A DNA stretch of 64,000 nt, from positions 36,908-100,907 of the forward strand of contig NZ_JANFQO010000022.1 of assembly GCF_024437735.1 (NCBI RefSeq). The letters run 5' to 3'. Shown one piece after another: positions 19,282 to 29,042 of this stretch; within the stretch, counting starts at the first letter, position 1; every line of letters begins with the position of its first letter. The position numbers and the translations under genes were made by a program. The stretch is from Tahibacter harae. Lineage in GTDB: Bacteria > Pseudomonadota > Gammaproteobacteria > Xanthomonadales > Rhodanobacteraceae. A model generated the notes under the pieces. It saw only the letters and a program-made list of their open reading frames with translations. It was not told the DNA's origin and did no database searches.

Positions 19282-20243
19282 TTGATGTTCACGCTCAAGG
19301 TGACGGGCTTGCCGTCGCGGTTCACCGTGACGGTGACGCGATTGGCGTTGGTTAGGCTTTGCACGACTTGGTTCGCGCGCGCCATGGAATCCAGCGGCAC
19401 GTTGTTGATCGAGGTGACGATGTCGCTGGGCTGCAGGCCGAGCTGGGCGACCAGCGCCGCGTTCGGACCGCCGGAAAGACGCACCCCGGCCATGCGGCCG
19501 TTCTCCATCACCGGCTGGGCGTTGATCTGGCGCATCAGCTGGGCCGGATCGGGCACGCCCAGCTGCTGCTGGATCTTGGAAAAATCCACCGCGCCCTGGG
19601 CCATCTGCGGCGGCACGAACACCGGCGCGGCGGCGGGAATCTGGTCGGGCGCAGGTGCGGAGGCCGAGGCCGCCGCGGCCGCGCGGCCATGCATGGCCGG
19701 CGCGGGCGCCGCGGCAGTCGCGGCCGGCGCGCTGGCGGACGGCACGCCGGGCTGGTCGTAGGGCAGGCCCAGGGTTTCCTGCGCGCCTTCGTGCAACAGG
19801 ATCACGCGGTCGGGATAGACGCCGTCGAGGCTGGCGCCGCCGGGCAGCGCATCGCCGACGCGGTAGGCACGCTCGCCCGAGACCGGATCGGCGATCACCG
19901 CCATGCCGGCGCGGGGATCGGCTTCGGCCAGGGTGCCGCGCAGTTGCAGCTGCAATTGCGTCGCCGGCGCGCTGCGCGCGAGCTGGGCGTTGGTCAGGCC
20001 GGCGCTGCCGAACAGATGCCACTTGGACACGCTGACCGCCGCCTTGCCGCCGGACACCGGCACCGCCGCGGCGGGCGGCAGGGCCATTTCCGGCTCCGCC
20101 GCACCGGGCAGCACCAGCCAGATCAACTTGACCGCCAGCCACAGGCAAGTCAGCGCCAGCACGGCGCAGGCGAGCATGCCGCCGAGCAGGGAAATCCGCT
20201 CGACCTGGGCACTGCTCAGTTCCCGCGTGGCCATGACTGCCAT
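19278..20243 (-). CDS. gspC: Type II secretion system protein GspC
   Basis: A bitopic inner-membrane protein of 321 residues linking the inner-membrane platform to the secretin. One membrane span (about residues 20-45), a homology region with the SKWHLFGSAG motif, an Ala/Pro-rich linker (about 170-210), and a C-terminal PDZ domain with GLQPSDIVTSINNVPLDS. The ATG at 20241-20243 is used, but GTG at 20246 or ATG at 20234 are also possible. It heads a three-gene gsp operon; the pseudopilins and GspF, L and M are not in this window. Its promoter must lie in 20244-20297. Confidence 0.88.
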   Translation of the reverse strand: MAVMATRELSSAQVERISLLGGMLACAVLALTCLWLAVKLIWLVLPGAAEPEMALPPAAAVPVSGGKAAVSVSKWHLFGSAGLTNAQLARSAPATQLQLQLRGTLAEADPRAGMAVIADPVSGERAYRVGDALPGGASLDGVYPDRVILLHEGAQETLGLPYDQPGVPSASAPAATAAAPAPAMHGRAAAAASASAPAPDQIPAAAPVFVPPQMAQGAVDFSKIQQQLGVPDPAQLMRQINAQPVMENGRMAGVRLSGGPNAALVAQLGLQPSDIVTSINNVPLDSMARANQVVQSLTNANRVTVTVNRDGKPVTLSVNIK

Positions 20244-20297
20244 CACCCTTCCCCCGACTTACCTTGCTTCAACGTGCCTTGCCTCGATCCCTGTCCG

Positions 20298-21869
20298 TCA
20301 CGCTTCCGGTGCCGGCGGCGCGGCGCTCTCGCCGGCAGGGCCGGCGTTTCCGCCTTCGCTGCCGTTGCCGCGGCTGCCACCCCGGCCGCCGCGGCGGCGG
20401 CGGCGGCGCTTGGCCGCAGCCGGCTGGCTGCCTTCGCCGGACGCGGCTTCACCGGCACTGGCCTCGCCGCCCGGGTTTTCGCCGGACGCGGCAGCAGGCT
20501 GGGCCTCGCGCTTCTTTTCGCCTTCGCCGGAACGGCCGCCCGGGCGGCCGCCGCCGGAGCGTCCGCCACCGGGACGGCGGCCGGACCTGTCGCCGCGCGG
20601 GCGCGGCGGACGCGGCGGCGCATCCAGCGCGTCGGCCTCGTCATCCAGTGCATTCTGTGCATCGGCCGGGTGCTCGGCGCGTTCGCGCCGCGGCGGCGGC
20701 ACCAGCAGTTCCCGCGTCACCGTGGCAACCGGGATCTTCTGCTGGATGAATTGCTCGATATCGGGCAGGCCCATCGCATACAGGTCGCAGGCGAAGCTGA
20801 TCGCATCACCCTCGGCGCCCAGGCGCGCGGTGCGGCCTATGCGGTGGACATAGTCTTCCGGATCGTGCGGCAGGTCGTAATTGAAGACATGGCTGACGGC
20901 CGGGATATGCAGGCCGCGCGCGGCCACGTCGGTGGCGACCAGCACGTCGACCTCGCCGCGCTGGAAGCGCTCCAGCAGCTTCTGCCGCTTCTTCTGCGGC
21001 ACATCGCCCGACAGCGCGCCGACGCGGAAGCCGTGCCGCTCCAGCCGCGTGGTCACGCGCTCGGCGGCGATCTTGGTGTTCACGAACACGATGCTGCGCT
21101 GTACGTCGGCAGCCGACATCAGGTTCAGCAGCAGCGGCATCTTTTCCTCGGTGGCCGGGAAATAGACGCTCTGGCGCACACGCGAAGCCGTCACCGATTC
21201 AGTCTCGGCCGACAGCTTCTCGGGGTTGTTCATATGCTCGTAGGCCAGCTCCAGCACGCGGTAGCTCAGCGTGGCGGAGAACAGCAGGCCCAGGCGCTTG
21301 TCGCGCGGCGGCAGGCGCCGCATCAGGAAGCGCACGTCCTTGATGAAGCCCAGGTCGAACATGCGGTCGGCTTCGTCGATGACCATGACGTCGACCGCGC
21401 GCAGGGCGAATACGTGCTGCTTGAAATAATCGATCAGGCGGCCCGGCGTGGCGATGATGATGTCGACGCCGCCGCGCAGCTGGTCGCGCTGCTTGTCGTA
21501 GTCCACGCCGCCGTAGATCAGGGCCGACTTCAGCCCGGTATGCCGGCCCAGGTTCTTGAAGTCCTTGTCGATCTGGATGGCCAGTTCGCGGGTCGGCGCC
21601 AGCACCAGGCAGCGCGGATCGGTCTCCTTGCGCTCGGCCAGGGCCGGCTGGGTCAGCAGGCGCTGCATGGCCGCGATCAGGAAGGCGCCGGTCTTGCCGG
21701 TGCCGGTCTGGGCCTGGCCGGCGACGTCGCGCCCGGCCAGGGCCACCGGCAGGGTCAGCGCCTGGATCGGCGTGCAGCGCGTGAAGCCGGACTCGTGCAA
21801 CCCTGCCAGCAGGCTGGGATGCAGGTCAAAATTGTCGAAAAAAGAATCGGTTAGTACTTGCTCGGACAT
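20298..21869 (-). CDS. rhlB: DEAD-box ATP-dependent RNA helicase, RhlB-like
   Basis: RNA helicase of 523 residues. The motif order is TPIQALTLP (Q motif), [14 protein letters not shown] (I), PTRELAIQ (Ia), TPGRLIDY (Ib), [10 protein letters not shown] (II), FSATL (III), IVFVNTK (IV), [15 protein letters not shown] (V) and [12 protein letters not shown] (VI). About 130 C-terminal residues are an Arg/Gly/Pro-rich tail with [12 protein letters not shown], an RNA- or degradosome-binding tail. Placement divergent from trxA and next to rho is the known gammaproteobacterial arrangement for rhlB, which supports RhlB over other DEAD-box helicases. In E. coli RhlB works with RNase E in mRNA decay. Confidence 0.9.
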   Translation of the reverse strand: MSEQVLTDSFFDNFDLHPSLLAGLHESGFTRCTPIQALTLPVALAGRDVAGQAQTGTGKTGAFLIAAMQRLLTQPALAERKETDPRCLVLAPTRELAIQIDKDFKNLGRHTGLKSALIYGGVDYDKQRDQLRGGVDIIIATPGRLIDYFKQHVFALRAVDVMVIDEADRMFDLGFIKDVRFLMRRLPPRDKRLGLLFSATLSYRVLELAYEHMNNPEKLSAETESVTASRVRQSVYFPATEEKMPLLLNLMSAADVQRSIVFVNTKIAAERVTTRLERHGFRVGALSGDVPQKKRQKLLERFQRGEVDVLVATDVAARGLHIPAVSHVFNYDLPHDPEDYVHRIGRTARLGAEGDAISFACDLYAMGLPDIEQFIQQKIPVATVTRELLVPPPRRERAEHPADAQNALDDEADALDAPPRPPRPRGDRSGRRPGGGRSGGGRPGGRSGEGEKKREAQPAAASGENPGGEASAGEAASGEGSQPAAAKRRRRRRGGRGGSRGNGSEGGNAGPAGESAAPPAPEA

Positions 21870-22088
21870 TCAACTGGCCAGATAGGCCGGGCGTTCTTCA
21901 CGAAACGCACCGGGGGACTTGAGGACTATTCCACGAGGCCCAACTTGAAACGTGCGGCCGGTTGGGCTGAAATGCCGCCCCGCCTTCCGCGCCTGCCACG
22001 CTCCGCGTTTGCCCAGCAACGCGCCGAGTGTAGCCTAAACCCAAACATTTCCGCAGCTTGGCGGAAACTCTTAAGACGGAGAATTCCC

Positions 22089-22418
22089 TTGAGCCAGCTC
22101 ATCGCCGAGACCAGCGACGATACCTTCGAAACCGATGTACTGAATTCGGCTGAGCCGGTACTGGTCGATTTCTGGGCCACCTGGTGTGGCCCCTGCAAGG
22201 TGATAGCGCCGATGCTGGACGAAATCGCGACCAACTACCAGGGCCGCATGAAAGTCGTCAAAGTCAACATCGAGCAGAACCCGAAGACGCCGCGCACCTA
22301 TGGCATCCGCGGCGTGCCCACGCTGCTGATCTTCAAGAACGGCAAGGTCGAAGGCACGCAGCTCGGCGCGCCGCCGACCAAGAACCACCTGACCCAGTTC
22401 GTCGACCGCACCCTCTGA
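22089..22418 (+). CDS. trxA: Thioredoxin
   Basis: Cytoplasmic disulfide reductase of 109 residues. The active site is FWATWCGPCKVIAP, with the cis-proline loop GIRGVPTLLIFKNGK. Length matches the family. The start is TTG at 22089 with GGAG 7 nt upstream, giving (M)SQLIAETSDD; no ATG fits. It diverges from rhlB and precedes rho, as in other gammaproteobacteria. No strong terminator is visible between trxA and rho, so partial read-through is possible. Confidence 0.95.
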   Translation: MSQLIAETSDDTFETDVLNSAEPVLVDFWATWCGPCKVIAPMLDEIATNYQGRMKVVKVNIEQNPKTPRTYGIRGVPTLLIFKNGKVEGTQLGAPPTKNHLTQFVDRTL

Positions 22419-22700
22419 TCCCTGCCGCCGCGGCGCCGCATCCAGCGCGCGCCGCGGCCGCCACGCACCCGCCCGCCGGCGTGCCGCCCCTCCGGATGCG
22501 GCACGCTCTGCCGCCAGCGCCGCACAGGCGGACGATCGGCACAGGTTCGGTGGCATTCATGGCTTTACGCTGCACTTTCACAGTGCTAACGTAATTGACA
22601 GTTGCCGGGGCGCAGCGCCCCATCCCTTCCGGTTCACCCCCTGATTCCATCCCGCCGGCGCGACACATGCCGGCCAACGGCGCCCATGCGAGGTTTGCCC
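22419..22700. promoter_or_regulatory. trxA-rho spacer / rho leader
   Basis: No gene is seen. A short inverted repeat GCACT/AGTGC lies at about 22571-22585, and a hairpin GGGGCG/CGCCCC follows at about 22608-22622. A weak -35/-10 pair (TTTACG, 17 nt, TAACGT) around 22563-22591 may be a rho promoter. In enterobacteria the rho leader is where Rho autoregulates; whether this one does is unknown. Confidence 0.35.
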
Positions 22701-24614
22701 GTGTCTGATATCGAGAACAAGGAAAACGGCTCGGCCGCAACGGCTGACGCGCGTCCCGAAACCACGGCTGCGGCCGAACCGCGCGTGTCGCGCCGCGAAG
22801 CCCAGGCCGCGCGCGCCGCCGCCAAGGCCGAAGCCGCCGCCCGCGCCGAAGGCGCCGCCGGCGGCGAAGCCCCGCCGCCGCGCGAAGAACGCGCCGAGCG
22901 CAGCGAACCGCAGGAGCGCGCCGAGCGTCCCGAACGCCAGCACCGCCCCGACCGCGGCGAGCGCCAGGACCGCGGCAACGAGCGCCCCGCGCAGCCCAGC
23001 AACGATCTTTTCGCCAATCCGGGCCAGGGTGGCGGCAACAATCCCGGCAACGGCAACACCCCCGGCAACCCGGGTTTCCAGGGCAGCCAGGGCAATGACG
23101 GCGGTCACGACGGCGGCGATGCCCAGTACAGCGGCAACGGCAACGGCAACAACGGCGGCGGCGAAGGCGGCCAGAATCCGAACAACCCGAACCAGAATCA
23201 GGGCGGCCAGCACCAGGGCCAGGGCCGCCGCGAAGGCCGCAACCGCAACCGCAACCGGCAGAACCGCCAGCAGCAGCAACAGATGCGCGGCGGCAACTAC
23301 GAGGACGAGATCCCCGACGAGCGCAACGGCGGCGGCAACGGCCCGCTGATCAACCTCACCGAACTCAAGCGCAAGCCCGCCGCGGCCGTGCTGGAGATCG
23401 CCGAGGGACTGGGCATCCAGGAAGGCGTGGCCCGCGCGCGCAAGCAGGACGTCATCTTCAACATCCTCAAGGCGCACGCCCGCTCCGGCGGCGGCATCTG
23501 GGGCGAAGGCGTACTGGAAATCCTGCAGGACGGTTTCGGCTTCCTGCGCTCCGGCGACGAGTCCTACCTGGCCGGCCCCGACGACATCTACGTCAGCCCC
23601 AGCCAGATCCGCCGCTTCAACCTGCGCACCGGCGACTACATCACCGGCCGCATCCGCCCGCCGAAAGACGGTGAACGCTATTTCGCCCTGCTCAAGGTGG
23701 ACGACATCAACGGCGAGCCGCCGGAAGCGTCCAAGAACAAGGTCCTGTTCGAGAACCTCACCCCGCTGTTCCCGCGCAAGGCGTTCCGCCTGGAACGCGG
23801 CAACGGCTCCTCGGAAGACATCACCGGCCGCATCCTCGATCTGATGTCGCCGATCGGCAAGGGCCAGCGCGGCCTCATCGTCTCGCCGCCCAAGGCCGGC
23901 AAGACCATGATGCTGCAGAACGTGGCCCAGGCCATCGTCAACAACCATCCGGAAGTGCACCTGATCATCCTGCTGATCGACGAGCGCCCGGAAGAAGTGA
24001 CCGAAATGGTCCGCGGCGTGCGCGCCGCCGAAGTCATCAGCTCCACCTTCGACGAGCCCGCCGCACGCCACGTGCAGGTCGCCGACATGGTGATCGAGCG
24101 CGCCAAGCGCCTGGTCGAGCACAAGAAGGACGTGGTCATCCTGCTCGACTCCATCACCCGCCTGGCGCGCGCCTACAACACCGTGGTGCCCAGCTCCGGC
24201 AAGGTGCTCACCGGCGGTGTCGACGCCAACGCCCTGCAGCGCCCCAAGCGCTTCTTCGGCGCCGCGCGCAATGTGGAAGAAGGCGGCTCGCTGACCATCC
24301 TCGCCACCGCGCTGGTCGATACCGGCTCGAAGATGGACGAAGTGATCTACGAAGAGTTCAAGGGCACCGGCAACATGGAAGTGCACCTGGACCGCCGCAT
24401 CACCGAAAAGCGCGTCTACCCGGCCATCAACATCAACCGCTCCGGCACCCGCCGCGAGGAACTGCTGATCGAGCCGGACATGCTGCAGAAAATCTGGATC
24501 CTGCGAAAGCTGCTGCATCCCATGGACGAACTGGCGGCAATGGAATTCCTGCTCGACAAGATGAAGAACACCAAGTCCAACGACGAGTTCTTCGCCACGA
24601 TGAAGCGCGGCTGA
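22701..24614 (+). CDS. rho: Transcription termination factor Rho with long low-complexity N-terminal insertion
   Basis: Hexameric RNA-dependent ATPase that ends transcription, 637 residues against about 420 in E. coli. Residues 1 to roughly 215 are low complexity: first Ala/Glu/Arg-rich, then Gly/Asn ([14 protein letters not shown]), then Arg/Asn/Gln-rich ([13 protein letters not shown]). The core follows: Rho N-terminal helix bundle ([20 protein letters not shown]), RNA-binding [20 protein letters not shown], Walker [13 protein letters not shown], Walker [16 protein letters not shown], and the Q and R loops. The GTG at 22701 has GAGG 7 nt upstream. The insertion is described separately as a finding. 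Confidence 0.95.
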   Translation: MSDIENKENGSAATADARPETTAAAEPRVSRREAQAARAAAKAEAAARAEGAAGGEAPPPREERAERSEPQERAERPERQHRPDRGERQDRGNERPAQPSNDLFANPGQGGGNNPGNGNTPGNPGFQGSQGNDGGHDGGDAQYSGNGNGNNGGGEGGQNPNNPNQNQGGQHQGQGRREGRNRNRNRQNRQQQQQMRGGNYEDEIPDERNGGGNGPLINLTELKRKPAAAVLEIAEGLGIQEGVARARKQDVIFNILKAHARSGGGIWGEGVLEILQDGFGFLRSGDESYLAGPDDIYVSPSQIRRFNLRTGDYITGRIRPPKDGERYFALLKVDDINGEPPEASKNKVLFENLTPLFPRKAFRLERGNGSSEDITGRILDLMSPIGKGQRGLIVSPPKAGKTMMLQNVAQAIVNNHPEVHLIILLIDERPEEVTEMVRGVRAAEVISSTFDEPAARHVQVADMVIERAKRLVEHKKDVVILLDSITRLARAYNTVVPSSGKVLTGGVDANALQRPKRFFGAARNVEEGGSLTILATALVDTGSKMDEVIYEEFKGTGNMEVHLDRRITEKRVYPAININRSGTRREELLIEPDMLQKIWILRKLLHPMDELAAMEFLLDKMKNTKSNDEFFATMKRG

Positions 24615-24640
24615 CACAGCCCGCGGCATCCGGCGGCATT

Positions 24641-24668
24641 ACGAAGGCGCGGCCCATGGGCTGCGCCT
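24641..24668 (+). terminator. Terminator-like hairpin after rho
   Basis: AAGGCGC-GGCCC and GGGC-GCGCCTT arms around ATG form a stem of about 11 bp with one mismatch, 27 bp after the rho stop, followed by TTTGTCGTTT rather than a clean T run. Confidence 0.6.
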
Positions 24669-24687
24669 TTGTCGTTTCTGGAGCCGC

Positions 24688-24721
24688 GATTCGGGATTCG
24701 GGATTCGAGATTCGAGATTCG
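24688..24721. repeat. Tandem ATTCGGG-type heptamer, 5 units
   Basis: Five consecutive copies of GATTCGG/GATTCGA, the same heptamer that is repeated about 14 times at 45091-45193. Both arrays end in the same GATTCGCAGGGA sequence. Confidence 0.85.
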
Positions 24722-24791
24722 CAGGGAATGTGCGGCGGAACCCACGGTTCTTGGCATCAGGAATTGCCGCGATTTTGAAAAAAAAAAAGAA

Positions 24792-24983
24792 AGCTCCCTC
24801 TCCCCCGAGCTTGCTCGGGGGAGAGGTTTGGGGTGAGGGGGCGACGATCAACGCGCCTCGACGTTTGGATTCTCGCCAGATTCTTCAATGACCCGGAAAC
24901 CGCGAAAACCATGCTGCTTCGCAAACTGACGCGGCGCCCCCTCACCCAACCCTCTCCCCCGAGCAAGCTCGGGGGGAGAGGGC
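24792..24983. repeat. Composite inverted-repeat element, copy A
   Basis: A roughly 190-bp element bounded by near-perfect inverted repeats of about 50 bp. Each end holds a hairpin (CTCTCCCCCGAGC with its complement) followed on the inner side by TTGGGTGAGGGG-type sequence. The central part of about 90 bp contains CAACGCGCCTCG and CTTCGCAAACTGA, both shared with copy B at 45266-45461. No coding capacity is seen. Confidence 0.8.
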
Positions 24984-24992
24984 TAAAGCGGC

Positions 24993-25105
24993 GGAACTCC
25001 GGCAGAGGAACTCCGGCAACGGAACTCCGGCAGCAGGACTCCGGCAGAGGAACTCCGGCGACGGAACTCCGGCAACGGAACTCCGGCAGCAGGGCTCCGG
25101 CGACA
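24993..25105. repeat. Tandem repeat with about 14-bp period (8 units)
   Basis: About eight units of GGAACTCCGGCAAC with variation at the last positions and occasional 13- or 15-bp units. The period is not a multiple of three, which argues against a coding repeat. Confidence 0.8.
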
Positions 25106-25156
25106 GGACTCACGGCTTCGCAGCCTCGCAAATACCGCGGCGCTCAATACGCGCCA

Positions 25157-27943
25157 TCAAGGCGCAGCCCTCAGCTCCCGATCCGTCTTCTCCGCCGCCA
25201 CCCGCGAAATCTCGGTCGGCATCAGTGTTTCCCGCAGTACCGGCAGCGCCGTATCCAGCAGTGTGCGCGCCGCGGTGCGCTCGGCGTCTTTCAGCGGCGC
25301 GGCGACCAGTCCGGCGTTCCTGAGCCTTGCCGCCGCCAGCTCACTGCGCGCAATCGCCAGGTCCACCGGCTGCGCCGCCGCGGCCTCGAAGCCTTTGACC
25401 GCGGCTTCCAGCTCCCGCGCCGCCAGCGCCACATCCCCCTGATCCAGCGCGAACGCAGCACGGGCGCGGCGCATATGCAGGAAGATCGGATGCGTGGCGG
25501 GGATCAGCGGCGGCCACAGTTTTTCGGCTTCGCCCAGCAGGGCCAGCCCGCGCTCGGGGTCGTGCATCTGCCGCGCCAGCAGCACCAACTGCCAGGTCAC
25601 CATGGCGTATTCGATCGAATCCTCGCCGTCCAGGCGTGCCGCGCGTGCGCGCAGATCGGTCAGCATGGCCTGGGCGCGGCTGAATTCGCCCGCGCGGCCC
25701 AGGGTGCGCGCCTCGCTGCGGGCCAGGCGCCGGCGCACTTGGTGGTCGGCATCGATGCCGCCTTCGTCGAGCGCGCGCATGGCCTGGCGGAACTCGGCCA
25801 GGGCGGCCGTATAGTCGCCCGCATTTTCCAGAATGCCGCCGTAATTGCCGTGCGATACCGCGCGATCAGTCGCGCCGCTGAGCCCGGCCTCGCTCATATG
25901 CCGGTCGGACTGGCGCAGCGCCTCCACCGCCTCGCGGTAGCGGCCCTGGTCGTTCAGCGCCAGCGCCAGGTCGTTGGTCAGCACCATCATGCGCGAGCCG
26001 CCCGGATCGACCACTTTCTGCTGCAGCGCGATGGCCCGGCGCAGCAGCGTCTCGGCCGCGGCGGGATCGCCGTCCGCGCTCAGCGCCATGGCCTTGGCGC
26101 GCAGCAGCAGGATATGTTCCGGCGATTCCGGCGGACGCTGCAGATTCACCCGCTTGAGCGCCTCGTCGACCACCGCCAGCGCCGCGCTGGCCTCACTGGC
26201 GGTGGCCAGCAGCGAGGCCAGTGGCTGGGCCACTTCCACATACAGCGCCAGCGGCACGTCGCTGCGCGTGCGGCCCAGCTCCAGCGCCTGGCGCAGCAGG
26301 GCGATGGCTTTCTCGTCGTCGCCGCCGCGATGCTGCGCCACGCCCAGCCCCAGCAGCGTGCGTACCTGCGCCACCGCGTCGTCGGGCGCGAAGCGTTCGC
26401 GCCAGGCGCCGGCCTGCTGCGCCGCGGCCAGCGAGGCGGCGGCATCGCCTTCCATGCCGAGCAGATTGGCGAAGTCATCGTAGTCCTCGGCCAGGCGCAG
26501 CGCCTGGGCGCGGTCGACCGGCTCCACGCCGGCGGTGCCGGCGCGCATCAGCTTCAGCGCCGCGGCCACATCGCCGAGTTCGCCGTACAGCTTGCCCAGC
26601 AGGCGCTGCATGGACTGCACCAGCGACGGATCGGTACGCGCCGACAGCTGCGCCTGGGCCGCGTCGAGCAGGCTGCGCACGCTGACGTCGCGGCTCATCG
26701 CGTTGTCGGGCGAGGCCGCCTCGAACGCATCGGTGAGGAATGCCAGCGCCTCGCGCGCCCGCGCCGCCTCGCGCTCGGACGCGGCCAGCGCCTGCTGCGC
26801 CGCGGCTTCCGCGGCGAGGGCGCGTTCGCGCGCCAGATCCAGGCGCCAGACGAAGAATGCCGCCGCCAGCAGCGCCGCGGTCGCGGCGGCTGCGCCCCAG
26901 CGGTGACGCTGCAGGAATTTGCGCAGGCGGTACCAGCGCGTCAGCCGCGCCGCGCGCACCGGACGGCCGTCGAGATAGCGCTGCAGGTCGTCGCGCAGCG
27001 CGCCGGCGCTGGCGTAGCGGCGCGCCGGGTCGGCGTCGGCGGCCTTGGCCACGATGCCGGCCAGCTCCGCATCCGGCGTCAGCGCAGCGAGTCCGTCCTG
27101 GGCCGGGCTGCCATCGGCGCGGCGCGCGGTGATGAGTTCGCCCAGCAGCACGCCCAGGCTGTAGATGTCGCTTGCGGTGGTGACGGCGCGGCCCTGCTGC
27201 TGCTCCGGGCTGGCATAGCCGGCGCTGAAGATGCGCGTGGAGGCGTCGTCGGCGCCGTCCGTGCTGTCGACCGCGACCAGGCGCGCAATACCGAAATCCA
27301 GCAGCTTGACCTGGCCGCCGCGGGCGACCATCACATTCGCCGGCTTGAGATCGCGATGCACGATCAGGTGCTGATGAGCATGCCCTACCGCCTCCAGCAT
27401 CGCGTCGAACAGGGCCAGGCGTTCGCGCAGCCGCGGCGCGTGCTGCGCGGCGTGTTCCAGCAGCGGCAGGCCGTCGACGTATTCCAGCGCCAGCCAGGGC
27501 TGGCCGTCCGCGGTCTCGCCGCCGTCGAGCAGGCGCGCGATATGCGGATGATCCAGCGCGGCAAGGATCTGCCGCTCCTGGCGCAGACGGCGCAGGCCGT
27601 CGCTGGTGGGAAAGCCGCGCAGCAGCTTGATCGCGACCTGCTGGCTGAAGCCGCCGCTGACGCGCTCGGCCAGCAGCACCGTGCCCATGCCGCCGGAGCC
27701 GAGTTCGCGCAGCAGGCGATACGGCCCCAGTTGTTCGACCCGCTCCGCGCCCAGGCGCGCGGCGCTGGCGCTCAGCGTCTGCGCCAGCGGATCGCCGGTC
27801 TGCGCATCGGCGGCGAGCAGGCGCGCGAGTATGGCGCGGTCCTGCGGCGCGAGATCCAGCGCCTCCAGCGCCGCCGCGCGCTGTTCCGGCGGCAATCCGC
27901 GCAGGCGGTCGAACTCGGCGGCGAAGCGGTCCAGCGAGGCCAT
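25157..27943 (-). CDS. Transmembrane serine/threonine protein kinase with C-terminal TPR sensor region
   Basis: A Hanks-type kinase of 928 residues. The kinase domain (about 72-340) has the glycine loop LRELGSGGMGTVLLAE, AIKLLRG with the ATP lysine, the catalytic VHRDLKPANVMV, the metal-binding LLDFGIARL and ASPEQQQG in place of APE. One membrane span (about 358-375) follows. The outer part of more than 500 residues is alpha-helical with many TPR-like A-L--LR-AL repeats, likely a protein-interaction or signal-sensing region. This architecture is common in Xanthomonadales and myxobacteria. Its partner is not evident; a patatin gene lies upstream on the same strand. Confidence 0.9.
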   Translation of the reverse strand: MASLDRFAAEFDRLRGLPPEQRAAALEALDLAPQDRAILARLLAADAQTGDPLAQTLSASAARLGAERVEQLGPYRLLRELGSGGMGTVLLAERVSGGFSQQVAIKLLRGFPTSDGLRRLRQERQILAALDHPHIARLLDGGETADGQPWLALEYVDGLPLLEHAAQHAPRLRERLALFDAMLEAVGHAHQHLIVHRDLKPANVMVARGGQVKLLDFGIARLVAVDSTDGADDASTRIFSAGYASPEQQQGRAVTTASDIYSLGVLLGELITARRADGSPAQDGLAALTPDAELAGIVAKAADADPARRYASAGALRDDLQRYLDGRPVRAARLTRWYRLRKFLQRHRWGAAAATAALLAAAFFVWRLDLARERALAAEAAAQQALAASEREAARAREALAFLTDAFEAASPDNAMSRDVSVRSLLDAAQAQLSARTDPSLVQSMQRLLGKLYGELGDVAAALKLMRAGTAGVEPVDRAQALRLAEDYDDFANLLGMEGDAAASLAAAQQAGAWRERFAPDDAVAQVRTLLGLGVAQHRGGDDEKAIALLRQALELGRTRSDVPLALYVEVAQPLASLLATASEASAALAVVDEALKRVNLQRPPESPEHILLLRAKAMALSADGDPAAAETLLRRAIALQQKVVDPGGSRMMVLTNDLALALNDQGRYREAVEALRQSDRHMSEAGLSGATDRAVSHGNYGGILENAGDYTAALAEFRQAMRALDEGGIDADHQVRRRLARSEARTLGRAGEFSRAQAMLTDLRARAARLDGEDSIEYAMVTWQLVLLARQMHDPERGLALLGEAEKLWPPLIPATHPIFLHMRRARAAFALDQGDVALAARELEAAVKGFEAAAAQPVDLAIARSELAAARLRNAGLVAAPLKDAERTAARTLLDTALPVLRETLMPTEISRVAAEKTDRELRAAP

Positions 27944-28053
27944 GGCTAGTTCCCGCGACGGCGAACGGATCGCCCGGCATTCCCGCGCGGCGCGCCGCGC
28001 TCAGTCGGCGCGGGCGTAACACACGGCAGCGTGGGCGCGGGCATCGGTGCGGC

Positions 28054-29019
28054 TCAGGGCCAGACCGGCGGCCGCTTCACACGCTGCCAGCGCGCCAGCG
28101 CCTCGCGCGTGCGCTGGCGGCCTATCTCGATGACTTCCTCGGCGCGCTGGAATTCGTAGAAAGCGCAGACATTGCGCGGTATCGGGATCACCAGATCCGG
28201 CGGCTGCGCCGCGAGCTTGTAGCGGGTGAGCGTTTCCTGCACCACGTCCAGAGAACGCGCGAACAATTCCAGCATGCCCGGCTCGTTGATTACCACACGC
28301 TTGCTGCGCTGGCCGACATAGCGCTCCCACAGCGCGCCGAGACGGGCCAGGCCGGTCGCCCGGACGCGCTCTTCCTCGGCTTCGGGATCGGCCAGTTCGG
28401 GCTGGGTGATCGGCGTCTCGCGTTCGGCCACGCCTTCGGCTTCGGCGTTCACATCGACGGCGATGGTCGCGTCGGTGAGGTCGCGCAGGGTCGGCGTCAC
28501 CGGCACCGGATTGAGCAGGCCGCCGTCGACCAGGCGCCGGCCCTGGTACAGGTGCGGCCGGAACACGGTCGGTATCGAGATCGAGGCGCGGATCGCATCG
28601 AACAGCGAACCGCGCGAGAACCACACCTCGCGCTGCGCGTCGATATCCACCGCCACCGCGGTATAGCTGATCGGCAATTGCTCAATGTTGATCTCGCCGA
28701 CCAGCTCGCGCAGCGCGCCGATCACGCGATGCCCCTTGATCAGGCCGCCGCCGCGCCAGGTCCAGTCGACCAGGCGCAGTACGTCGAAGGTTTTCAGGCC
28801 GCAGGCCCAGTCGCGGTATTCGGGCAGCTTGCCTGCGGCGTACACGCCGCCGACCAGCGCGCCCATGGAGCTGCCGGCGACAGAGCGGATCTCGTAGCCG
28901 CTGGCCAGCAGTTCCTCGATCACGCCCACGTGCGCATAGCCGCGCGCGCCGCCGGAACCCAGCACCAGGGAAATGGCGCCGCGGCGCGGCGGCTCGGTGA
29001 CGCTGGGCGGATTCTCCAC
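28054..29019 (-). CDS. Patatin-like phospholipase, RssA family
   Basis: Serine lipid acyl hydrolase of about 321 residues. It has the oxyanion motif LVLGSGGARGYAHVGV, the nucleophile elbow AGSSMGALVGGVYA (GxSxG) and the catalytic aspartate in LVDGGLLNPVPV, all in the expected order and spacing. The C-terminal third is family-specific helical sequence. The GTG at 29019 is preferred because GGAG lies 6 nt upstream; an in-frame GTG at 29031 would add four residues. It follows the WYL regulator gene closely (within about 25 bp), so they may be one unit. The lipid substrate is unknown. Confidence 0.88.
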   Translation of the reverse strand: MENPPSVTEPPRRGAISLVLGSGGARGYAHVGVIEELLASGYEIRSVAGSSMGALVGGVYAAGKLPEYRDWACGLKTFDVLRLVDWTWRGGGLIKGHRVIGALRELVGEINIEQLPISYTAVAVDIDAQREVWFSRGSLFDAIRASISIPTVFRPHLYQGRRLVDGGLLNPVPVTPTLRDLTDATIAVDVNAEAEGVAERETPITQPELADPEAEEERVRATGLARLGALWERYVGQRSKRVVINEPGMLELFARSLDVVQETLTRYKLAAQPPDLVIPIPRNVCAFYEFQRAEEVIEIGRQRTREALARWQRVKRPPVWP

Positions 29020-29042
29020 GCGGGGCTCCACGAAGGACGGCG

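Larger units (their letters stand above)
24615..25156. other. Repeat-filled intergenic region between rho and the kinase gene
   Basis: In order: the rho terminator hairpin, five ATTCG-G heptamers, a 28-bp conserved link, an A-rich run, the composite inverted-repeat element, then a tandem 14-bp minisatellite. Both flanking genes end here (convergent), so no promoter is required. Open frames crossing it are repeat translations and not genes. Confidence 0.75.

Noticed and set aside
24757..25131. Minus-strand frame with VPLPE repeats
   Set aside because: Arises from the 14-bp minisatellite, which does not keep frame; no ribosome site.
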